A stretch of DNA of 64,000 bases from Trematomus loennbergii (Eukaryota; Chordata; Actinopteri; Perciformes; Nototheniidae). Within the stretch, counting starts at the first letter, position 1, and every line of letters begins with the position of its first letter. Below are positions 1-64,000 of this stretch, piece by piece. A model generated the notes under the pieces. The model searched no databases, had not been told where the DNA came from, and saw only the letters and a program-made list of their open reading frames with translations. Position numbers and translations under genes: made by a program. The stretch lies in assembly GCA_012861695.1 (NCBI GenBank), contig JAAOOA010000026.1, forward strand, positions 23,155,080 through 23,219,079. The letters run 5' to 3'.

Positions 1-54691
<54,691 letters not shown>

Positions 54692-54773
54692 GTAGGAACA
54701 AAAAATACTGATTTAATTGCGTAAGGGTAAAAACAATGTGTAAACCTACAGAAATCAACAGTGGTGCTATGTA

Positions 54774-54775
<2 letters not shown>

Positions 54776-54820
<45 letters not shown>

Positions 54821-54933
54821 GATACTTTACTTGGTTCCACAAATATTACATAAGACAGGGAATCAAATATATCGGGGCTAAGCAGCACAGAACACTTAGG
54901 GGAAACATAGCATCTCCTTTCCACATGGCTAAG

Positions 54934-55016
<83 letters not shown>
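54776..55016 (+). repeat. Two (CA)n tracts downstream of exon 22
   Basis: Pure CA at 54776-54817 and 54935-55016, the first starting 85 nt after the exon. Confidence 0.95.
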
Positions 55017-55018
<2 letters not shown>

Positions 55019-55454
55019 GTTATTTTGACACATTTGCCCTGTTTAACGGTGGCAGACACATACAGTGACGACACTCATACTTACAAACATTTTATAACCA
55101 GTGCATTTTTATTTACTACCAACCAGCTCATCATCATACAGAATTAAGAAATGAGGGAAATTAAAAGAGAATAAACTTGTATGTCTAAAAGAAGATTGGT
55201 GTTATTAAAACCATTTTAGAAATGTCTCTAACATTCTCCTCGCCCTCTGTCCTTCCTCCTCCTCACTCACTCCCTCTCTCAGACCAGTCAATATCACAGA
55301 TGTGTCTGACAATTTATCATTTCTCACTGCTCATTTTTCTCCTATGACAGCAGGTTTTTTTTTATTCAGTCTCTGCAGTATTACATTTTCTAGCAGGCGC
55401 CTCAAAGATTCCATTCCTATTCCATCTTTCCTCCCTTTCTTTCTTACTTCCTCG

Positions 55455-56285
55455 TAGGGATCGACCGATATGGCTTTTTCAAGGCCGATACCGATTATTA
55501 GTAATCAAGGAGACCGATAACCGATATTTGGAACCGATATACATTTGCAGTAAAATCAGAAAATCTTGGTGTCAAAATGTAGAATAACAGAACTTTCTAT
55601 GAACTATGTTTAATGAACTTTTCAACATCTTAAAACTGGTTTCCTCTCTGTGACCCTGAGTAAAGTAAATGAAATCAAAATAAATAAAAAACGACTAAAA
55701 CTTGTTCTGAACTTCTGATATTTGAGTCTCACTCAGTTAGTAGTTCAATTCAGCAGATTGTGGGCAGAAAGCAGAGTTGCTGCGAGGCTCCACTAGCAGC
55801 CGTCACAGTCGTCTCAGCGCGTCACAGTTTCTCCGCTGCGAGACGCTACCCGGCCCCCTCCCCCCCCGGTCCCTTTGTAACTGGGAAACTGATAGAATTG
55901 GATCATAAGATCGTGGTGTTTTTGCAACTTCAGCATAGGGATTGGATGTTTTTGAACTTCGGCTTTCAACTGATTTACCGTCGAAACACCGCTCACTGCT
56001 GCTGCTGCTTGCTCTGTCTGCGTTCTTCGCACCTGCCTGTAATCTGAGAAGGTCCCGCCTCTCTGGCTGGCTGCAGCCCGGAAAATCTTCAGTGTTGATT
56101 GACACTTCAGTAATAGCCTATCAGATAGCGCTGTGGGCGGGACATTGCTCGTGAACAGTGGTGACTGCAGCCAGAGAAACGGCCGCATCAGAGCCAAAGT
56201 CGTATCGGCAATTTGATTTTAAAAAAGCCGATACCGATAATCTGTAAAATGCGGATTATCGGCCTCGATAATCGGTCGACCCCTA
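55455..56285. mobile_element. Non-autonomous hAT-like element (TAGGGATCGACCGATA)
   Basis: The left end TAGGGATCGACCGATATGG and right end ATAATCGGTCGACCCCTA are inverted repeats, with nested CCGATA/TATCGG motifs (831 bp). The GC-rich middle (55760-56200) has open frames in both directions with no recognisable domain. No 8-bp duplication is visible. Confidence 0.8.
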
Positions 56286-56608
56286 CAGTACTTCCCGGTC
56301 TAGTTTGTGAACTCCTCCGTTCCGAATCCAATTAAATAATTAAATCGCGAATGAAGATTGTTTTTTTTAGAAAAGCTTTTCGTGTTTTAGGTGATGCAGA
56401 TAGTTTCACGTCCATCGTAATGAATACTGGGGAGGAAAAAAGAAGTATAGGAGAGCAGTGAAGGACAAGAGAAGAGAAAAGGGCAAAGGAAAGGAAGTAA
56501 GGAGAGGCAGAAAGAGATGAAGAGGAAACGAGGGGAAGAAAGACAGATGTTGACAGCTGCAGAATAACTAGGCTGCAGCGATAGACTCATCACCTCAGTC
56601 TCCCCTGT

Positions 56609-56610
<2 letters not shown>

Positions 56611-56690
<80 letters not shown>
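56611..56690 (+). repeat. (CA)n microsatellite
   Basis: Pure CA, immediately preceding copy 2 of the dispersed repeat. Confidence 0.95.
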
Positions 56691-56692
<2 letters not shown>

Positions 56693-56880
56693 TAAACAGT
56701 CAGGATGTACAGGTGACAACAGTTGTTGCTCAGTGCCACAGCTGCAAAACCTCCAAGATCAGAGCTCACACACCCTGGACACACACACGGACACACACAT
56801 GTGTGTGTATTGTGTGTGTGTGTCAGTTTGTGTGTGTGCTGTAATTATTTCCTAGTAGTGTCAGGGGATGTCATTAGGAT
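56691..56880 (+). repeat. Dispersed repeat next to a CA tract, copy 2
   Basis: Near-identical to 19454-19660, including CAAAACCTCCAAGATCAG and GTGTCAGGGGATGTCATTAG. The shared CA tract suggests the tract belongs to the mobile unit. Confidence 0.8.
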
Positions 56881-58024
56881 CCACACCACCCTCATCGTCA
56901 CACACCAACACACATACACACACTCTTTGCGCACGCACTCACCCACAAAACACACACACACGCACATACACACGCACATACACTTAGAGAATTATTTTTT
57001 CAGTGAATATCTTTATTGTTGTATTTCCTTTTGTCTTGTTGACCACTCTTAGAGAATAATAACATTGGTCACTGGTGTAGTGATTGCATTAAAAAACAGA
57101 TCATATCCATGTTGGATAGTAATGTGGTTCTACAGAGAGTCTCTCATCTCTGCCTCTGATGGAGGGGTAACCTCAGGGAGGTCAAAGGTCCCTACTGGAC
57201 ACCGCCCAATCACCCCACACACACACACAACACACACGTACACACACATATTATCAGTGTGCTGGCAGGCATGTTGTCTCAGAGCCTCCAGACCACATGT
57301 ACTAAAATATGAATACACACTCGCAATAATATTCCTTTCTATTTGAAGTCCGTCCCTCCTCCTGTTTGTTATGAGGAAGGCTAGCAGGTCGTACCCTTGC
57401 GTAGGGTCCACAGCCGCACAGATAGAGGTTGGAGGTCAAAGGTCAGGCGGACCCTCACCTCCCGGTGTCATTAGTCCACTGGTGATTTGGTTAGCTGAAA
57501 CGCTAGCCCCCCTGCTAATCTAATAGTGAGCCTGGAGGTCGTTTGGGTCAGATCACATTTCTCCTCAGAACAGATTGAACTTATGAAAAGATAAATGGTC
57601 GCAGCGGCAACTCCAAAGGCTCTGATTGTTTCTGATGATTGTTTTCTTTTGCTTTACACCTGAGGGGCCCAGGTGGTGTATGGGAATATAATTCTATCAT
57701 AGACAGAAGATTGAAGTTAGCGTCCAAAAGTAAATAATGTACAGGAATGTATTTCTGTTGCCTCCGTACATTAACAGCAATAGTAGTACAGTAGAGTCTG
57801 TTTTACGGTATGGGACAGTGTATGACATATTTAATGTATAGCACTGTGGTACATATGTTGCATAGCACACTATAGGATGCTTTAATTTAATAATAATATG
57901 TAACAATGTAGTATGGTGTAATATATGTTATTGATAAGCATGTAGTGTAACTCACACATGCCAAGGACATTTTATCTACGGTGTCACATATAAACTGGTA
58001 AGAAAATCAAGATCATTAAAGCAT
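56881..58024. other. Intronic sequence, no recognised gene
   Basis: CA-rich patches (56895-56985, 57217-57250) and AT-rich sequence. No exon with a WDR7 match. Confidence 0.5.
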
Positions 58025-58094
58025 GGAGACATGTCACAGTAGAGACACTAAATGCTAATATGAACCTGGGAATGAGCAGAATATGTCTCTTTAA
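58025..58094 (-). repeat. Single-copy form of the 57-bp array unit
   Basis: CATGTCACAGTAGAGACACT then AAATGCTAATATGAACCTGG and GAATGAGCAGAATATGTCTC TTTAA corresponds to the reverse of a MITE end with one unit only. The flanking CATGTCACAGTAGAGACA also borders the plus array (30679-30700). Confidence 0.75.
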
Positions 58095-58215
58095 GCTAAA
58101 ACCTCTGGGGAGAACAACCAAAACTTAACAGCTGATATTTTGGCAAAGAGTTTCTCTCAAGGTCCGGTGCATTAGCAGCTTGAGGGCAAGCATTGAGTTG
58201 GAGGTGAAAGACCTT

Positions 58216-58668
58216 AGCTGCATCTCACTTCGGTTAAATGGATTCCTTGCGTCCCTCACTTGCGTCGTTTCCCTGCGACTAGTCCCTCCCACCAGGGAAG
58301 CATGGAGAGACGCAAGGAAACCACGAGAAGCAGGGAAATGAGTTTTAAGAGCAATGGGACGTCGTTTCCTCCGGAGCGTCACGTGAAGCGACGTCCGTTT
58401 GTGATGACGCTGCACAGCTGATCGTCTGACAGCAGCCAGATCAGTGCATGCGCTGCGTCGTCCAATCAGTGAGCGATACACAGTAAGGGGGCGGGGCGAG
58501 TGTCTGAGGATTTCACCGGAGGATGGTCTGGTAGTCCTCGATTATCGCTCCTCCGGCAAAAATAAAGCCACTGGGACGGTACTCAAGATGGCGCAGACAA
58601 ATCAACTTCTGGTGATACAGAGCCCGAGGAGCGAGGAAATGAAAAATAACCGAAGTGAGACGCACCCT
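58216..58668 (-). mobile_element. MITE family D, copy 2 (reverse)
   Basis: Begins CTGCATCTCACTTCGGTTAA and ends AACCGAAGTGAGACGCACCC, with an interior matching 14724-15204 in reverse. Confidence 0.8.
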
Positions 58669-58716
58669 TGTGTCTACGACCAAATTGTTTCCCAACTAGC
58701 CTTTTCACAAGCTAAC

Positions 58717-59209
58717 TTAAAGGGGACCTATCATGCAAAATGCACTTTTGTACGTCTTTTATACATGAATATGTGTCCCTGGTGTTCCAGGAACTCACCA
58801 AGTGTCAGAAAACACAACCCTCTCTATTTTCCTCCATACCCAAATCTCTAAAAAGGGGCTGCAACGGATCTGATCAAAACTGATCCAGATTTGAACACTG
58901 TCCTGACGTCAGGACGGTGGCGCTACGGCTATTGGGCCAACTCCACCAATCAGGAGGAGACAGCCACGGCCATTGCCGTTCGAAAGCGCTGGAGACGCTG
59001 TAGAACATATGCCAGGCCTGTAGGTGGTGCTGTTCTCACTGAATCTGCCCTTGCAAAACAGAGCTAAAAAATGTCAAATTGAGCAAAATGAGGCATGGCT
59101 AAAATGCATGATCTGTTTGGTATTTTAAAAAAAAAAAGTATAAATATGCCTTATATAGGTATGGTCCTATACTATATTATTCAAATATAGCATGATAGGT
59201 CCACTTTAA
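58717..59209 (-). mobile_element. TTAA-flanked MITE family A, copy 6 (reverse)
   Basis: TTAA-bounded, same ends and interior as copies 4 and 5. It sits 49 nt after the family D element, mirroring the neighbourhood of copy 2. Confidence 0.87.
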
Positions 59210-61396
59210 AGCTAATAAAATCAAAATCACACGTCAGGAATGCAATATTTGCTAATGCAATCCAACTGTTTTGCTCTGCGTTCAAATTGACAATTTCCCC
59301 ATACATTGGCAGAATGCTAAGTCAAAACTGTAGCATCTGATGCGTCGTTTTCTCTTCAGACGACTGCAGGGTCCAACCTGCATCCATATATCTCTCTTTT
59401 GTCTACTTCCCATTACTCACAGATTCACTCTATTTTCCACTCCTCTGCTCTCTTGTCAGCAGTGAGTCAAATGAAGAAAATGTTGAGTTCAGATGTTCTC
59501 AGATAATTTGCTTTTCACCGCAGAGATCTCCTTGTTTGTCTAATCAGGTCGGATTACCTCTTGAATTGATCCAGTACTTCAGACTCAAACAGAGCAGACT
59601 GTGAATCTGTCATCACACTTTTTCTTATTCCTCCTCCATTTCTCAGCAAGCCAACCGAGCAACAACTCTATTGTAAAGATATAAACACTAGTTCATGGCT
59701 TTTCTATATTAAAAACGTTGCCTCCTATTTGTTTAGTTATTCAAATATAAAGGCTTCAACCCTTCAATTATGAAGAGATAGTAATAACAGCAGGCTTTAT
59801 ATACAAACCACTATTTCAATCAAATTTATAAAGTAGGTTAAAAGCATTTAGCAAATCATGATATGAACACACAGTAGAATGCATAGAATATTATGTTTCC
59901 CTTCAATAGTGTTTTATTGTCAGAGTTTATAGATTTGTTTATCTTCACAGTCTAATGTATATTTTCTACTTTTTAATGCTGCAACGCAAACATTTATCCT
60001 TATCCTTATTATCTTATGTTTAAAGGTCCCATGTCATGGCCATTTCTACTGATCATAATTCCATTGTTGAGGTCTACTAGAATAAATGTATATTGTGCAA
60101 TGTTCCAACTCACATTGGTTTCTCATACAGCATCTCTGTATAGTATGTGTATTCACTCTCTGTCCTAAACGGCTTGTTGGAGCTCCTGCCCCCACCCCCT
60201 CCCTATGAGCCCAGTGGCCGTCTGCGAGACAGCGAGACACAGCGAAACCCAGCCCGAAACACACACCCGCAGCCTGGCTGGGAGTTTGTGTGTGTGCTCA
60301 GGCTAAGTCCCGCGGTGTCTCTCTGTCTCGTCGACCCCACACCAGTGAGCCAGCTCACAGTGTCCCACTCCTCGCAGCAGCGAGCCTCGCAACGTCCCGC
60401 CGAGTGTGTGTGTGTGAGGAAGTCCGCGGATTGGTCCAAACGTAACGGCTCCGAATGGACCAAATACGTCACTATACCCAAAGAGTAAACAATGGAAAAA
60501 GAGAAATGTCCAACGAGGCGTTCTGGGCAGCATAGACAGGTCTTTTCTGTGTTAGAGTTTTACTCGCTACAGGGTGTACTTTGAGGGTTTGTGACTCTGC
60601 AGACCGTTTACATGCAGAAAAACCTTCATAACACACAAAGGGGACGGGTATTTCATTGGACGTTGAGTTAAAGGGTGTTTTAAGTGCATTGAAGCGTGGA
60701 TATAATAGACCTCCAACCTGTGAGATTTAGAAAATGAATTAAGTCTGCAAGATGTCAGTGTCCTTTATCTCCTGTCGTCCTCACCTGTCTCTCTGGTGGA
60801 AGATAATAATCTCTTCCCTCTCACTTGAAGTTGTAAAGCTTTTCATTTGGAGAAGTGTAAATCTAATCCTGGCACATAGCTCTGACTCATGAAAGTAATT
60901 CCTTCTTTATGAAGAAATGGTGTGATGGAAGCCGCCCACTGTCTCTGCATTAAGGAAATTAACATCCAGAGTTATTTTTCACACCTCTTCGTTAACAGCA
61001 TGATCCTGACAGCCGCAGAGGGACGAGAATATTGGTTGTATTAAACACCGTAAGTTGGACCGTAAATTAAACTGCAAAGCAAACACATAATTGATAAAGC
61101 AGGATAGACAGTAAGACCTCAGGCGATCAATATTGGCAATCCTTCATACAGTAGGACTGAGTTATGAAGGGGAGAAAAGTTGATGTGATTGCGGAGAAAG
61201 ATGTCACTTAAAAAAAAAAACGACGTCATTCCTGCATCGCTAATGTATTGAAATATATAAGAACAGGCAAGGAAAAGATTCACAAAGTCAAAAGTATACG
61301 ATAGTGAATAAGTCAAAACTTTTAACTTATTACTTATTAATTAGCATTCATCTATCATGTACAGTTAATTTGCACATACTTTTAAAATGTATTATC
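59210..61396. other. Intronic sequence with a MITE-like start at 60020
   Basis: Mostly AT-rich. TTTAAAGGTCCCATGTCATG at 60019 looks like a teleost MITE end. The GC-rich block 60175-60480 that follows is probably its interior. The open frames in it show no known domain and no WDR7 match. Confidence 0.45.
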
Positions 61397-61575
61397 CTTA
61401 AAGGTAGGGTAGGTAAGAATGGAGAAACCAGCTCGAGTGCGCTAGAATTTCAAAGTACGCAGCCGAAGAAAATCTGCCCCTTCCTTCAGACTTCCTCACA
61501 GAGCCCCTCCTCCAACACACACGAACGAGCACATGACCAATGAGGGCACGAGATAAGTTTGTGCACGAGATATAA
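61397..61575 (+). mobile_element. Long-TIR MITE (TTAAAGGTAGGGTAGGTAAG), truncated copy 2
   Basis: The left half matches 7461 onward (GAGAAACCAGCTCGAG, CCCCTCCTCCAACACACACG) and stops near GTTTGTGCACGAGAT. Confidence 0.75.
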
Positions 61576-61716
61576 CAACAGTGACAAAATAAGTACAACA
61601 ATCACCAGAAGACTACAAAAAGGGAAATGAAGTGTGTCAGAGGGTTAGATAAATCTCAAAGTGATAACTCATTTCAGAGAAGGTTCAGAACGTGTCATCG
61701 TCATGGTGTTTGTTGA

Positions 61717-61733
61717 CCCCCCCCCCCCCCCCC
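61717..61733 (+). repeat. Poly-C run
   Basis: Seventeen consecutive C. A longer run of about 22 C is at 62692-62713. Confidence 0.9.
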
Positions 61734-61785
61734 AATCCTCAACACACTTTATGCCCATGACCTATTTGGCATCACCAGACTTAAA

Positions 61786-62215
61786 GGATGTGTAGCAAGA
61801 CCAAAATAAATTAGACGGTCACATGACTTCACGTCACCACCGCTAAGCTCTAGGCGGCTACTGTTCAGACGTTTAGTCTCATGTAGGCAAGGCAAGGCAA
61901 GGCAAGGCAAGTTATTTATATAGCTCCTTTCAACACAAGGCAATTCAAAGTGCTTTGACACTTGTAGACACTTGTTAGCAACCAACCTCTGTTTTCATGA
62001 AACATATGCTTCAGAAATTCACCAGTGGGATATATTAATTGACATATTTGATGTTGTAGAGATGAAAATATCTTCAGTTTGTGCTAACCACCAAACTTCT
62101 ATCAGGCATCTAACCAAAAACACGTTCAAAGAACCATTGACTTTCAGACCAACAGAACCAAAAGTGATAAATGCGGACTCATTTTGCGTGTTTTTGGACT
62201 CAGTCCCGCACACAT
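61786..62215 (+). mobile_element. hAT-like MITE family C copy, interrupted by a nested repeat
   Basis: GGTCACATGACTTCACGTCA, GGCGGCTACTGTTCAG, ACTTGTTAGCAACC, TCAGTTTGTGCTAACCA and AAAGTGATAAATGCGGACTC follow the family C order. It is split by the repeat at 61887-61965. Confidence 0.6.
61887..61965 (+). mobile_element. GGCAA-repeat-headed interspersed repeat, nested
   Basis: Five GGCAA units followed by GTTATTTATATAGCTCCTTT and AAGGCAATTCAAAGTGCTTT, a common teleost SINE/LINE end. It lies inside a family C copy and is therefore younger than it. Confidence 0.7.
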
Positions 62216-63612
<1,397 letters not shown>

Positions 63613-64000
63613 TTGTGGTTTCTCTCCTCCCCGCTTTTCTGTCATTCAAACAAAACAGTATTTTTAAATTGAGGACAGTCATGAAAAGTCAACATCAAAA
63701 TATGAGGACATAGATAATATATTTGATAATTTAATTGAACTTTTTCTTAAAGGTGAAAGAGTTTAAATGGTTCTCGTTCCGCTCGGTAGTATTTCGTTTT
63801 CTGACATTTCTGTCCTCCATATTTTAAGTGTAATTGCATGAGTCCACAGGTTGTTGCATTACACCATCCTTCTGCCCTTTTTTAATAGATTCCATGCTTT
63901 ATGGATAATGTCATTTCAGCAAGAAAGCCCTTTTATCCCGATCTGTCGGTGGTTTTTATGAAGATTTAGCCGAGCTGGGGCTAGCTCGTCCGTCCCTCTT

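Noticed and set aside
55760..56197. Overlapping open frames on both strands
   Set aside because: They lie inside the hAT-like element 55455-56285 and show no transposase motif.
60147..60488. 113-codon frame with GLLELLPPPPPYEPSG
   Set aside because: It looks briefly like the WDR7 MGLLELC segment but the similarity stops after five residues, there are no splice sites, and it lies in a MITE-like block.

Overview
The window is vertebrate nuclear DNA, most likely from a teleost fish: compact GT-AG introns, abundant (TG)n/(CA)n microsatellites, and teleost-style short non-autonomous DNA transposons. It is dominated by one gene on the plus strand, wdr7 (WD repeat domain 7, rabconnectin-3 beta). 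I identified it by reading the spliced exons against the human WDR7 protein as I remember it; no search was run. Twenty-two coding exons can be placed between 444 (start codon) and 54691. They encode about 1,087 residues, roughly three quarters of the ~1,490-residue protein. The last ~400 residues must lie downstream. The start-codon exon opens at a splice acceptor, so a non-coding first exon lies further upstream.

Layout: exons 1-8 (444-7085) encode the N-terminal WD repeats and read without error. Intron 8 (to 14102) holds a candidate unannotated 132-nt cassette exon (8840-8971), several transposons and a 123-bp tandem repeat. Exons 9-14 (14103-21383) encode the second group of WD repeats. 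Intron 14 (9.7 kb) holds a 1.97-kb hAT element carrying a 41-bp minisatellite, and a 57-bp tandem array. Exons 15-17 (31051-32996) lie between that array and a second, inverted copy of it at 36443-37532. Exons 18-22 (38123-54691) include the cassette exon that is optional in mammals (43654-43736). The stretch from 54692 to 64000 is intronic and repeat-filled; I found no further exon in it.

Two themes stand out. First, ten of the 22 exons need single- or two-base insertions (about 17 bases in all) to read through, always in the deletion direction and often in homopolymers. Coding content and splice sites are otherwise intact, so I favour assembly or consensus error over a pseudogene. Second, the introns carry many inverted or complementary repeats placed around exons: UG and CA tracts around exons 12, 20 and 22, inverted 57-bp arrays around exons 15-17, and six copies of a TTAA-flanked element that each carry a CRE-like palindrome. 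These could influence splicing or back-splicing of wdr7. No tRNA, rRNA, CRISPR array or second protein-coding gene was found.
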